Below are positions 1-10,777 of a stretch of DNA of 64,000 nt, piece after piece (positions within the stretch are counted from its first letter, which is position 1; each line of letters starts with the position of its first letter). The DNA is from Cunninghamia lanceolata. Its lineage: Eukaryota > Streptophyta > Pinopsida > Cupressales > Cupressaceae. Location: assembly GCA_027924645.1 (NCBI GenBank), contig BSBN01000254.1, positions 16,252,501 to 16,316,500 of the forward strand, read 5' to 3'. The position numbers were made by a program, and so were the translations under genes. The notes beneath the pieces were generated by a model that did no database searches, had not been told where the DNA came from, and was given only the letters and a program-made list of their open reading frames with translations.

Positions 1-28
1 CTTTTTCTAGATTCTTGCCATATTCCTT

Positions 29-427
29 CTAAGCTTCAACAAAGTCAAGCTTCAATACCTCTGTCGCAGGAGGAAACATGAACACCTTGTCAATGAACTC
101 AGGATCCAACTTGATTATCACATTACCATTGGTGTCCACCATGGCTCTAATATCTTTGTTATAGAAATGGGCACACTGAAGAACAAATTCTGTATTGTGA
201 GCCGCCACTGGGAAGGATGATACCAAATGAATATTACTCTCCACTATCTTCTTCATCATAGCACTGGGGTTGCTTGACTTGGTTCTCTCTACAAACTCAG
301 CCATATCAACATGGCCAATCTTTGTATCTCTAATGTCCTCAACATTAGAATGGACTGAGGTGATTGGGAAAACACCTTGATATTTGTACTTCATTGCTTT
401 TGACTTCTTCAGGGACAAGTCAGTCAT
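29..427 (-). pseudogene. Unrecognised ORF remnant, runs off left edge
   Basis: I do not recognise this protein. The frame opens with ATG at 427 and reads 132 codons of a mixed soluble protein, with no membrane segment and no zinc knuckle. After the stop near position 29 the same frame stays open to the window edge, so that stop is probably a mutation and the protein continues outside. On its own strand it is preceded by about 1.6 kb of non-coding DNA with the palindrome array, which resembles the leader of a large retrotransposon. A gag-like or element-specific protein is my inference; no family motif supports it. Confidence 0.4.
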
Positions 428-2079
428 TTGGATGAACTTTCACTGAGAAGAAATTTGATGTTGAATGAAGCTCCGCAGAAGAAACTGCAACAAAAGTCAT
501 GATCATGCAATTAGGGAAAATACGGGCAATCTGGGAAAATTGCATGTTGATGATCACGACTATGGGAATGCGCTTGAAAAAGGGCTATAGTGCAAGCTGG
601 CCAAAAACCAGAGGAGAAGCAGGCTCAGGAAATCAAAATTGGAAATTTTCCAGAGTTGGAAAAATTTTGGGACATTTTTGCATGGGCGGCAAAATTTGCC
701 GCTCTTGCATATGAGGGTTTTGCATTATTTGCATTGGCGGCAAATTTTGCCGCCACTACATGTTGATAAAGACCAGGAATTGGTATAAGCGGCAGATTTT
801 GCCGACAATGCAGGTAGCAAGTTATGAATTTGGTAGTCTTTCATGTTAGGGCGGCAAAATTTGCCGTCTATGCACGATATAATATTCCATACACCGGCGG
901 CAAATTTTGCCGACAATGTGCATGAGTTTTTTGTTTGATTGTCGATGACCTATCCGGGCGGTAAAAAATGCCAACTTTGCTTAGTAGAAGTTGCAAGGAT
1001 TTCAGTGTTTGATCGAGGATTTTGGCCGATAGTGCACAAAGGTAAGAACTGATCTTCGCAGTCTTCAATCGGTGAAAATGGCCGACACTGCTTACTGGTA
1101 TATGGCAAAAGGTTTTTAGGGTTTTAAGCGGTAAACTGCCAACTTACCTAGGGCACAACTGGTCGGGGTTTTGGGGAAGGACTCGACAGAAAAAAGACAT
1201 GAAAACTTCAACGTTTTCATTTTGACCCATTACGCAGACAAAACACTCCTCTCAGAGCAAAATTCCGATCATTCTAACAAGAGATGGAAAACTTTAATAA
1301 GAAAACAATAAAGAAAATTAGTTACCCATAGCGCCGGTGACAAACCCTAATCGTGAGGATGAATTTGAAATTTGATTGAATATCAAACGGTGCAATCAAG
1401 TGATGCGAGGGGTCCGGAGAGAGCTAGGAGCAATGAACATAAAAATAAAAATAACAAACCAAAGATGTATTTAAAACTCAAAAACAAGTTTTAATGAGTG
1501 GCACGAGTGGCCATTAATGGCACTCGGCGTCTAGGATTTCAAAAAAATCTTGTTTGAGTGGGAATTCCAGCCGACAGTGCATATATTAAAAAGAAGTAAT
1601 GGCAGCATAATTTGCTGACCATGCACATAAAGAAGAAAAACATGTAAAGACAGAAAAAATCACCGACTTCACATGTTGAACAAAACAAACGCATGTAGTG
1701 GCGGCAAAATTTGCCGCCTCTACATGCAAAATGAAAAGCATATGTAAGAGCGGCAAAAAACACCGCTATTGCATATGTAAGAAAAACAAGTTCAAAAGAG
1801 ATATGCAGGGGCGGCAATTTTTGCTGCTCTTGCATATCAGGACTTCAAATTTTACTACCTCTTAAAAATGACTTAAATTAACATTTTAACCAATTTACAA
1901 CTTGAACGATCTTCATGCATATCGAGAAACCTATTCAAAGGGATGTCATAAACCAGTCTATAATGTCAAATGACTTTGCGTGAGATCAAGAGAATCTTGT
2001 CTCGGTCCACAAGCTTAGAGTGTAGATTCATGAAACGGACAAGTTTCGTGGGGGTTGTCTACAAAAATGAGCGTAGTTG
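428..2079. other. Non-coding leader-like DNA with palindrome array
   Basis: There is no convincing coding frame here. The interval holds the CGGCAAAATTTGCCG palindrome array (annotated separately) and, at about 1250-1540, A-rich sequence. It lies upstream of the minus-strand ORF at 29-427, so it may be the leader or LTR of that element. I could not place its boundary with the Copia fragment that begins near 2080. Confidence 0.4.
684..1827. repeat. Array of short CGGCAAAATTTGCCG palindromes
   Basis: At least eight copies of an odd-length palindrome, consensus GGCGGCAAATTTTGCCGCC with either A or T at the centre. They lie near 684-702, 736-754, 789-804, 849-867, 896-913, 1700-1718, 1750-1766 and 1810-1827. 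Degenerate copies near 955 and 1021 read GCCGA followed by TGC. Several sit inside longer inverted arms. At 1691-1727 the outer arms are GCATGTAG and CTACATGC, making a 37-bp near-perfect palindrome; at 1801-1838 the arms are ATATGCA and TGCATAT. Spacing is irregular, so this is not a simple satellite. Confidence 0.75.
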
Positions 2080-2496
2080 ATTTTGAGAACAACAAAATTT
2101 AATTTCAATAGGGTAGCTAGATGATGAAGCTTGCATAGTTACTTTCAGTGATAAAACATGGAAGGTTACAAGAGGTACCTTAATAGTAGCAAAAGGTGTG
2201 AAAATAGGAACCTTATATCTTTGCACAGGTCATACTATTCCTTCTAGTTTAGTTGTTGTAGAGAAAAACCAAACAGGTTTAGGAACAGTTGCTATGGGTT
2301 CACAGGAAGAGACTAAAACACTTGTTGTAGGTTATGAGACAACACTATGGCATAACAAACTTGGACATATGAGTGAAAAGGGTATGAAGTTAATTCATTC
2401 TAAGAAAGTTTTACCAAGTCTTAAATGTATTAATATGGATTTATGTGAAAGTTGTGTGTATGGAAAAAAAGAGAGAGTCATTTTTCTCAAGGATGG
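2080..2496 (+). pseudogene. C-O Copia pol, left fragment (protease end to GAG-pre-integrase)
   Basis: This is the left half of a Ty1/Copia polyprotein. It reads NLISIG, then a stop, then LDDEACIVTF, the usual end of the Copia protease region. It continues into a GAG-pre-integrase zinc domain with LWHNKLGHMSEKG, followed by LCESCVYGK, giving the H-H-C-C ligands. The frame is cut at 2496 by the LTR of G1 and resumes at 28557 in the integrase core, which shows one gene was split. Its left limit is uncertain, and the gag gene and 5' LTR are not in the window. Confidence 0.8.
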
Positions 2497-3497
2497 TGTT
2501 AGGGTAAAATGCGGATTAATCAACTTAACAATAATAAACCCAAACATCAATAGAATAATGAAACTAAGAAAGATTGAATGAAATAGAGCAATGAATAACA
2601 CAATGCAAACCTTCCCTGAATCAAAGCTTCTATTGTTCACCTATTAAAATCGTCCTTGCTGATATGAAGTAGTCCCTTAGTGAGTGCACTCCTTTTGCTG
2701 TGTTGTAGGATGTCAGTAGTAAATGGCTGTGATAATGAATATGCCAAGAAGATGAGCTTTGAAGCAACAATGGTGATATCAAGAAAATAGTATTAGGGTG
2801 CCAAAGGCACGCTGGTGAATTTCTGCAGAGTAACAATATGAATAGCCTAGATCATTAGAATGGAAGAATGAGAATCAACGGTTGAGAAGAAGTGTGATGA
2901 TCAATGGTTGAGAATGGTTGAGGAATGTGCAACTAGTAGAAATATGACAAGTATCTCACCTCCATCGTGAAAGAGGGGATTTGACAACATTGATTGGAGA
3001 GTTAACTCCTTTAACTAATCAGTTAACAAACTTGATTAGTCAGTTGAAAGAATGGATTATGGAATTGACTAAATTGATTGAGGAATTAACTCAATTGACT
3101 ATTTAGTTAACACTTTTGATTGATTAGTTAAGTAACTTTGATTAGAGAAGAAATAGGACATGTAGGTGAGGGATAATTAGGTAATTAAATATTTAATATA
3201 TTTAATTACATGTGCAACAGGGTGAGGTGGACAAGGTGAGGTGGATTTGGTGAGGTGGATTTTTGAAATTAGAACTTAGGATAGGGGGATTTAGATTAAT
3301 TAAATAATTTAGGATTATTTAATTATGTGAGACATTAGAAGAATTTAGGGAATTTAATTAAATAAATTGATTTTATTTAATTATGGAATAGTGAAATGAT
3401 TAAATAAATTTAGAATGTTTATTTAATTGATAGAAAAATGGAATAAATATTTAGAATATTTATTTAGAATGAATCATGTCATTTTTAGGCATATACA
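2497..3497 (-). repeat. G1 3' LTR
   Basis: This 1,001-bp LTR aligns along its length with 27543-28556 and differs at roughly 5% of positions. It also differs by two indels: a short GTGAGGTGGA duplication here, and about 29 bp present only in the other copy. The edges are TGTTAGGG and TATACA on the plus strand. The AT-rich half near 3170-3470 contains TTTAATTA-type repeats. ORFs inside it are also present in the other LTR and show no coding signature. Confidence 0.93.
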
Positions 3498-3512
3498 TTT
3501 TGCCCCTCTTTG
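3498..3512 (-). other. G1 polypurine tract
   Basis: Read on the minus strand, a purine run AAAGAGGGGCAAAA abuts the 3' LTR. This is where plus-strand DNA synthesis would be primed, and it independently fixes the minus orientation of G1. Confidence 0.85.
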
Positions 3513-3798
3513 ATGCAATGCGGTTTATAGCATTGCTTCAAAGAAATCGATAGTCTACTAGTGATACATGTCCCAGTTTGCCCCTGGTACAAGTTTAATG
3601 ACGATAGGATGCCCCCTCGAGAGATTGGACGGGAAAAGGGTGGAAGACGTGAGATGGACAATCTCACGAAGATGAAGGGGTGCAAGTTAAGTTTGAAGAA
3701 AAGGGACACATTGCAGGGAAATGGGAAGAAAACTAGAGGAAGAACGGGCGTGAGAAGTAGTCACAGTCATCACCTAGCCAGATGTAGGGTTTGTAGGC

Positions 3799-3806
3799 TA
3801 TAAATA
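3799..3806 (+). promoter_or_regulatory. TATA box of the antisense PMD gene (predicted)
   Basis: TATAAATA lies in CTATAAATAGG, 85 bp upstream of the predicted ATG at 3891. It faces the plus strand, opposite to G1 and in line with the PMD gene. Its match to the plant TATA consensus and its position are seen directly. Promoter activity is inferred. Confidence 0.55.
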
Positions 3807-3980
3807 GGAGCTGGGTCCACAAGATAATTCATTTGTACACTTGGTTGGTCCGGATTTGATTTGGAGAGCTTAGAGCAAAATTTGAGCAGCATGGCAGCTA
3901 GAGCAGCAAATATTCCACACGAGGAGCATCGATTCGAGCGAGTCTGTCGATTCAGGCGGCCAGTAGAGGCAGGACCCCCG

Positions 3981-4576
3981 GTATGTGTTTCAAAATTTTT
4001 TTCCTAGGGTCAAATTAGGGTGTCATAAATGCTAGGAAAAAATAGGGTGAACAAATGCGCTGAACTGCAGAACAGCACATATACTGCGTGAAGCGGTGCA
4101 TTTGTCATTCTGCGGTGCATATGCTTATTTTGACGACGCATACGTTAAAGTTGTGCATGCATTAAATTTAGCGGTGCATAGATGATTCCACAGCGCATAC
4201 GTCAAATGTAGCTGCGCATACACTAAAGCTGTGCATACGTGGTTTTTAGTGGTGCATCCATGATTTGGCAGTGCATATGTCGAATGCAACGGCGCATATA
4301 CTAGAAGCGGTGCATCTGTCAAAAAATGGTGCTTTTACCACCTGTAGTGGCACATTTGCTTTAAATAGCAAATTACTTAGAAAAATTGACTTGATGAGCA
4401 CCCTGTTTGATGTGTCAATCGATGAGCTATCTCTAAGATTGCAAGAATCTAGTCAAGAGATGTAGTGTGTTGTTTTGATCAATGTGAAATGCTAAGTTTA
4501 GTTGATAGAGTTCAGTAGATATGTTGAGTATGGTATTTGCGGCCTTAGATTGACACTTGGGTTTGCATGCTTGTAG
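3981..4576 (+). other. Predicted intron of the PMD gene
   Basis: It has GT-AG borders (GTATGTG and TTGTAG) and joins two frames without a shift. Exon 1 ends in phase 0, and exon 2 begins at the first base of the PMD frame. Because it is an intron only on the antisense strand, it would not be spliced from the G1 genomic RNA and would survive retrotransposition. It contains the CGGTGCAT array. Confidence 0.55.
4060..4325 (+). repeat. CGGTGCAT motif array inside the PMD intron
   Basis: About a dozen irregularly spaced variants of GCGGTGCATATG and GCGCATACGT, all in the same orientation, 15 to 30 bp apart. Examples start near 4093, 4112, 4171, 4195, 4216, 4248, 4270 and 4307. The same motif family occurs in the G1 leader at 23246-23422 and 27180-27440, on the opposite strand. 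Confidence 0.75.
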
Positions 4577-6537
4577 GAGATATGAGACACCTTGCAGTTG
4601 AGGGAGACATTCCCCATGCCCCTATTGCAGAGATATATGCTCATGGAGATGGACAGAGAGGCACTTGGTGCTATGGGTTTGGACTACGTATGCTTCATGC
4701 TCGAGGTGCAGGCAAACTACGGATTACTAACTACTGCTGTGGAGAGATTCCATAGTGAGGATGGGACCTTCCACTTTCCTACGGGAGAGATGACTATGAC
4801 CTTAGAGGATGTACACAGGATACTGCATTTGCCCATTCAGGGTGAGCTAGTGGAGTATGATGCGCAGCGAGATGTGGGATTCACCGAGTGCAGGAGAGTA
4901 TTCGATGATCTAGAGTTGGTTGGATAGGTCACCTCCTGGCATGACATTTATGATGGCTATGACTACTTCCCTAGGATTGTGGCAGGATTGATCAGAGGCA
5001 TTGTATGCCCCGACAGGAGATCGCACTATTTCCCCATTGGATAGGGCAGGATCATGGAGCGGATGGTGATAGAGGGCACCCGGTATGCTTGGGGCGTCTG
5101 CGTACTGGCGCATCTATATCATGATATGCATCAGGTAGTGTACCATCGTAGCACAAGTCTATCAGCAGGGGTACTACTATTATAGTTTTGGCTGTGGGAG
5201 CACATAGCGGTGACTAGGCTAATATGTGTGTTTGCGAGACAGCGAGGGGAGCCATACAGTTATGGCTTTGTAGGGGTGATTTCCCAGCACAGGCTGGGGA
5301 AGTTGGAGTACTGGAGACACACTCTGGATGGTGTAGATGTGGTCATCTAGCGACCATATCTAGATTGTGATCCATGGGATGATGAGGGAGATGAGCTGCC
5401 ATATTGCTTTCAGACGAGGTGGCTGATAGGCCAAACACAACATATACTGGAGAGGCAGATGGTAGGCCAAGTACTGAGACAGTTTGGCAGGAGACAGGGC
5501 ATGCCACAGGGGCAAGCACTATTTGCACAGACTCACGCAGAGAGGGTTAGATGGGGGCCGATGGCGTCATATGAGGAGGCCCTGGCAGAGTTCTGACAAA
5601 CTTAATATGTGGCTTGGGACATGAGGATAGAGATAGCTGATGCCGGATTACACAGGACTATGAGGATTGGATTACTGCACATCCTTGTCCGAGATACTCA
5701 TGGTTGGGTATGTTGGTGCTACGTATTGACGAGGCAGATTTAGAGGAGGAGGGTTAGGTTGGCTAGGTGCAGAGGAGAGGTAGAGGAGGATGGGGTTGAG
5801 GAGGACGGGGTGGTGGCTGAGATGGTGGAGATGATGGGGGAGGAGGGGGAGGAGGTGGAGGAGGTGGAGAGAGACCGAGACAGTGGAGGAGAGTAGGGGA
5901 GGGGCCACCTCATGCCCAGAAGGTAGCACAGCCATAGGTACCACAGCAGGCACCAGAGGCGCAGATGCCACCACCTCAGCAGGTGGCACAGCAGCAAGTG
6001 CCCCAACCATAGGGGCTAGGATAGGCAGAGGCATCACAGGGGCCAGTGCAGGTAGATGTGTATGAGCAAGCCATAGCCAGCCTGAGGGGATAGGTGAGAG
6101 AGCTGCGGGCACAGCTTAGGAGGGCAGACAGTCGACAAGAGACAGATGCATCGGTGATTGTAGGGCTGACCCGCGAGAGGGATATGGCAGATGCACGGGT
6201 ACGGGTTATCCATGTAGAGCAGGATACTACAGTGGTAGCTCTGGGGACAGATGCAGCCAGCACCTTTTTGGTTGGGTAGGTATAGCAGGCATAGGCATAG
6301 TTAGGCCAGTCACAGACGCAGCTAGCACAGGTGCAGGTAGAGCTTGCTAGAGCACAGGCACATGTTCAGTATTACCGGGGTCTATATCATGGGGTAGTGC
6401 CAGCGAGCCAGAGGGCCTCGAGTTTTAGGAGTCATTCTGGGGCTTCCCAAAGAGTAGGTCCATGTCGGTCAGAGGCTTCCATGATGGGTCCCCAGCAGTC
6501 AGGGGTTGGTAGCGATGGTCCACAACAGCAGTGGTAG

Positions 6538-8587
6538 ACTTGTATCAGACTTTGCACTTTTTGAGACACGTATCACCATCCTTTTGGATGTATACCTGTA
6601 TATGACATTGATTCAGAGACAGAGATTATGATATTGTACATTTGGACCTCTTCTTATGATTTGTATATATGATGATGTAGCCTTATGATTCGTACTATAT
6701 GTTCATGGAACTATGATGATTCATTTCTATTGTATGATGCGATGCATGTGCAGACTTAGATGTTCTATCTGATGTTATATGAGATGCTTTTGATATGATG
6801 CTATGTGATGCCTATATGATCTAATGCCTATGTGATATGAGTGTTTGATCTAATATGTTTCGAATGTATGCAAATGCAACATGGTCTCTATATGATAATG
6901 TAGCTTTTTTATGTGATGTACTTAGCTATGTTTTTGATTTCTTTGCTGTTTGATACGATATGATGATGATATATGGATGAATTGATGCATTTTATTATGT
7001 ATGCGATTGATTTAATCATGTTCATGACTATCTCAAATGTGATATGATATGCACCTATATGCTTTATTTTTGTGATGTCCAAATGTACTCTATCGACACA
7101 AGGATGACAGGATGATGGATAGAAGAATTGACATGATTTAGAAATACTTAGAAGCTTCATTTGATATTGTTACTCTACATAGTTCGAGTACTATTTATTG
7201 TATGGGATATGGATGCATGGATGTGTATATGGATATAGGATGGATGCTTTGCTTTTGGAGTACTTTATTTCATCATTGGGCAATTTATTTTTGGTACTTT
7301 TTCTGAAATGTTGTAAGTTAATACAAGAATCTAGGTATAATTGAACCGAGATGACATGAGTACTGCTTACATGGATTTTGATTTAGCAAGTTGATACAAG
7401 CATCTAGTCAAAATTGAATCTAGATGACCTGAGTACTTCTTGTGTTTCAACAAACAAGGATTGCCTTTGTTCATGTTAAACCTTTGATGTCCTCAATGAT
7501 CTTTTGCCGATCATGTCCTTAGACAAGGTGTCACATTACTAAAGTGTAATCCACATATAGCAAACAAAGAAAATGATCATGCCCCCATCATAGCATCTCT
7601 AGCTTTTGGCATCCTGGAGTAGCCTAGAAAGACATGATAACAAAAATCAAGACTCTATAGCTTAACCATGATTCTAATCCACAAAACATTCTTGTATTTA
7701 GATGTGTTTATCTCTTGTTGTAATTTGAGTAAAATCATTTAGAAGGCCTTGGGTATTTCGCTTTGCGTTTGAATAGGCTAAACTGCACAGAGTCTAGATG
7801 CTTGCTTGGAGCGTGGGTTCATCTTGCACCTACTTGCTTGGTGAGAAGATTTAACAATCCTTATTGGCGAGATGGACCCTAAGGGACTAACCTACTGCCT
7901 CAGGAGTGCATTGCTAAATGGCCTTGCCTACATGACGACGCAGAGGTAACGTAGTTCGGGGTAAACCCTAACGGACCTAAGACCTAGGTGAGATAAAGTG
8001 GAGACGGACTCAGCTGGATAGAAGGATGAGATATGGAATGGATGGGACTGTGGAAGCCTCGGGGGCGCATTTGAGAAATGGCCTTGTCTACATGACAATG
8101 CAGAGGCAATGTAGTTCATGGATCTGGACCATGGACACTGACAAGGGATACTATGCTAGGCTCACACTGAGGAGACGGTATGGGACAAAACCTTGGTTGA
8201 CAAGGCCACAAAGAGGGAGAGTATCAAGCCATGATAGGTAACTGTCAGGTGTTTATTACGGGACAAATATGGGCCGAATGGAAAATGAGTGCAAGAGGAA
8301 TGGACTCAAGGTGATTGGATTCCCAAAGATGGGGAAGGCGGTTTATCACAAGTAATGCCTGCTTACCAGGTTTTCATCACTTGCTTTTATTTGCATGAGA
8401 AGCTAGAAAGTAAACATGACGCCTATTTGCCAAGTTTTCATCATGATAACTATCCTAGGCGCCTGTTTGCCAGGTTTTCACCAAAGGACAATTTTTTTGT
8501 ACTTTTATGATTTTCTAATTTTTTTTGTATTTTTATATATTTTTTTGATTTTTTGATTTTTATGCCCTGCCTTGGATTGGAATTCTC
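6538..8587 (-). other. G1 3' untranslated region with diverged tandem repeats
   Basis: No gene is seen between the PMD gene end and the integrase stop. At 6600-7250 the sequence is AT-rich with many ATGAT and TATGAT words. Duplicated blocks follow: 7316-7369 with 7391-7443 (period about 75), 7898-7957 with 8057-8117 (period about 160), and three copies of a GCCTGTTTGCCAGGTTTTC-type unit near 8357, 8422 and 8460. Such repeats are common in long Gypsy untranslated regions. Confidence 0.6.
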
Positions 8588-9718
8588 CTAGGTATAGAAT
8601 TTGCGGAGGTGCATGCTATTGATCGGGTCATCGAATAACTCACCCTCTGACGTTGCCAACTAATATGCCCCCGAACTGTAAGCAGCCACAATCACATAGG
8701 GCCCAAGCCAGTTAGGTTCAAACTTGCCTTTCTTTTCTCTGTCTTGTTGATTGCGAGGATTCTCTTTGAGAACAAGGTCCCCAACCTTAAATATTCTTGG
8801 GCGAACTTTGTGGTTATAGCTCCTTGACATCATCTGTTGATAAGCTTTGAGATGATCAAAGGCTTTTTGTCACCTTTCTTCCAGTAACTCTAGTTCTTGC
8901 AACCTGGAGACCCTATATTCTTCATCTGATATGAGACCTTTTAGTGACACCCTGAGGGATGGTAATTTGACTTCAATGGGGAGGATGGCTTCTAAACCAT
9001 AGACAAGGGCATAGGGTGTGGCACATGTGGGAGTGTGTATGCTGGTTCTATAGGCCCACAGAGCGGGATTGAGTTGGACATGCCAATCATGGCCAGCATC
9101 GTTGACTGTCTTCTTGAGAATTTTCAAGATGGTCTTGTTAGATGCTTCAGCTTGACCATTACCTTGGGGGTAGTATGGAGTGGAGAAATGATGTTGGATT
9201 TTGAAATGCTCACAGAGTTCTTGGACATCTTGGTTTTTGAATGGTCTTCTGTTGTCCATGATAATGGATGAAGGAATGCCATATCTGCAGATAATGTAAT
9301 TTAGGATGAATGAGGAAATTTGCTTACTTGTGACGGTGGTGAGGGGAACGACTTCTATCCACTTTATGAAATACTCAGTGGCAGTTATGATGAATTTGTG
9401 GCCGTTGGAAGAGGGTGGATGGATCTTTTCCACAAGGTCAAGTCCCCACTGGCAAAAGGGCTAGGGTGTCATTAAAAGTCTCAACTCTTGAGCTGGTACA
9501 TGTATCAGGTTCCCGTGTATTTGGCACTGTTTGCACCTTTTGATAAATTGATATGAATCCATTTCCATGTTTGGCTAGTAGTAACCCAAACACATGAATT
9601 TCTTGGCTAAGGAAGGACTGCTAGAGTGTGTTTTGCAGATCCCCTCATGTATGTCTTGCAAAGTAGTTATGGATTCTTCTCATTCTAAACAATGGAGCAA
9701 AGTACCATCGAGACCACG
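8588..9718 (-). pseudogene. G1 integrase
   Basis: This is a Ty3/Gypsy integrase, which would insert element DNA into the chromosome. In order on the minus strand there is an N-terminal zinc region ending in RCKQCQIHG (about 9700-9520). The catalytic core follows, with TATEYFIKW, where the usual TATDYF aspartate is replaced by Glu. Next come IMDNRRPF and GNGQAEASNK, which carry the second Asp and the catalytic Glu. The C-terminal part contains GKFEPNWLGPY, the GPY/F module, and ends in HLRKFYT with a stop at 8588-8590. No chromodomain is seen. Stops lie in the zinc region, and the core (9433-8870) is one open frame. The D-to-E change would probably impair activity. Confidence 0.88.
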
Positions 9719-10380
9719 TCAGTATAGGGTATCGGTTATGATGGTGTAGCGAGAGGTTTGTCGAATAAAAGTTTGTCTCTGGTTAGAAGAGAGGTCAGGT
9801 GGGAGAATGTTGTCCTTGAGGTAAGTGTAAGTCTTACTGTACCAAGGTGAATCAAATCTGACTAGAAGGTAGATGGAATGGGTCTCAAGAAGATCATAAG
9901 CTAGTTGCCAGATAGTTTCCACTAAGAACTCATACCGTGACTCATTTTCAGGTATTTCTAGAAGAGAGGCAATGGTTGCCATTGCATCTGCTGCCTTATT
10001 CTCAATCCTGGGTATTTGCTCAAAGGAGATGGTCCCAAAGTGCTCTTTGAAGTCGTCGACCATCCGTTTGTATGAGATGAGCTTTTCATCTTTGGTTTGA
10101 TACTCATTGTTGACCTAATTGATTATAAGTTGAGAATCACCATAGACATGTAGTTCTTAGATTTTCCACTCAGTTGCCATCTTGAGACCAATTACCAAGG
10201 CTTCATATTCTGCTATGTTGTTGGTGCATGGAAATAACAAACGGTAAGACTTCAGAATTGTGTCACCTTGAGGAGTTATAAATAGGATGCCTACCCCCGA
10301 TACATGGTTTTTGTAAGACCCGTCGAAGTAGAGCTTCCAAGAAGATGTTGATATAGTGAATAAGGACTCATCAGGAAACT
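9719..10380 (-). pseudogene. G1 second, archaeal-type RNase H domain
   Basis: Downstream of the usual RNase H is a second such domain. It reads KLYFDGSYKNH (first Asp), GVGILF, LLFPCTNNIAEYEALV (catalytic Glu region), LHVYGDSQLIINQVNNEYQT (second Asp) and RIENKAADAMATIASL (final Asp region). This order and the NNxAEYxAL motif are typical of the extra archaeal-type RNase H of Tat-lineage Gypsy elements. A stop falls between the Glu and the GDSQ motif. After the domain the frame continues about 60 codons toward integrase. Confidence 0.85.
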
Positions 10381-10384
10381 CAAA

Positions 10385-10777
10385 CTACATTGGTGAGGTG
10401 TCTTGTAATGGTGCATCTGCTAGTTGATCAGCTATGATTTGTCCCTTGATGGCTTTTCTATCTACATATTCAATGTCGTACTCATTGAGAAGCATTACCC
10501 ATTTTGCTAGGCGACCTATGAGAGCAGCTTTGCTAAGGAGATACTTGAATGGATCTATTTTTGCAATGAGTTTAACTAGATGTGCAAGCATGTAATGTCA
10601 TAGTTTTTGTGAAGTAGAAACTACCGCAAGGCATGATCTTTCGATCTGTGAGTATTGCAACTCATAGCCCACTAAGGTTCGGCTAATGTAGTAGATGACC
10701 CTTTCTTTGTTCTCATAATCTTGTTGTGCTAAAAGAGCCCCAAGAGCAGTAGGTGTAGCAGATATGTGGAGAATTAG
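10385..10777 (-). pseudogene. G1 first (Gypsy-type) RNase H, degenerate
   Basis: This region directly follows the reverse transcriptase. It reads GALLAQQDYENKERVIYYIS, then YSQIERSCLAVV, which carries the RNase H glutamate. After a stop comes the tether segment (10591-10385) with PFKYLLSKAALIGRLAKW and the ending IIADQLADAP. The first catalytic aspartate of the Gypsy RNase H is not evident. In Tat elements this domain is often reduced to a connector beside the newer archaeal-type one, which fits what is seen. Confidence 0.75.

Larger units (their letters stand above)
3891..6537 (+). pseudogene. Antisense plant-mobile-domain (PMD) gene in G1, with predicted intron
   Basis: This gene runs opposite to gag-pol in the G1 3' region. 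Exon 1 (3891-3980) starts with ATG and holds exactly 30 codons. A donor CCG|GTATGTG at 3981 and an acceptor TGCTTGTAG ending at 4576 bound a 596-bp intron, and exon 2 then continues in phase. Exon 2 shows PMD hallmarks: FHSEDGTFHFPTGEMTMTLE with the following ILHLPI (about 4745-4840), then LAHLYHDMHQVVY and FWLWEHI (about 5107-5200). A frameshift near 5659 leads to DYEDWITAHP, a Gly/Pro/Gln-rich stretch and a helical, coiled-coil-like tail (about 6090-6400). At least seven in-frame stops occur, the first (TGA at 4583) probably from CGA. Antisense extra ORFs 3' of pol are known from Tat elements. The biochemical role is unknown. Confidence 0.72.

Noticed and set aside
684..1838. CRISPR array or cluster of MITEs
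   Set aside because: Spacing is irregular, the repeats are palindromes of variable arm length, and no target duplications flank them. The context is a plant genome.
2630..2836. ORF on the minus strand, also seen at 27676-27882
   Set aside because: It lies in both G1 LTRs, shows no domain and differs between copies like the rest of the LTR. The conservation is that of a duplicated LTR.
5672..6112. Minus-strand Pro/Ser/Leu-rich frames
   Set aside because: They are shadows of the Gly/Glu/Gln-rich part of the PMD gene on the plus strand.
3891..6537. PMD gene as an independent host gene
   Set aside because: It lies inside the G1 LTRs between pol and the polypurine tract, the known place of antisense ORFs in Tat elements, and is full of stops.
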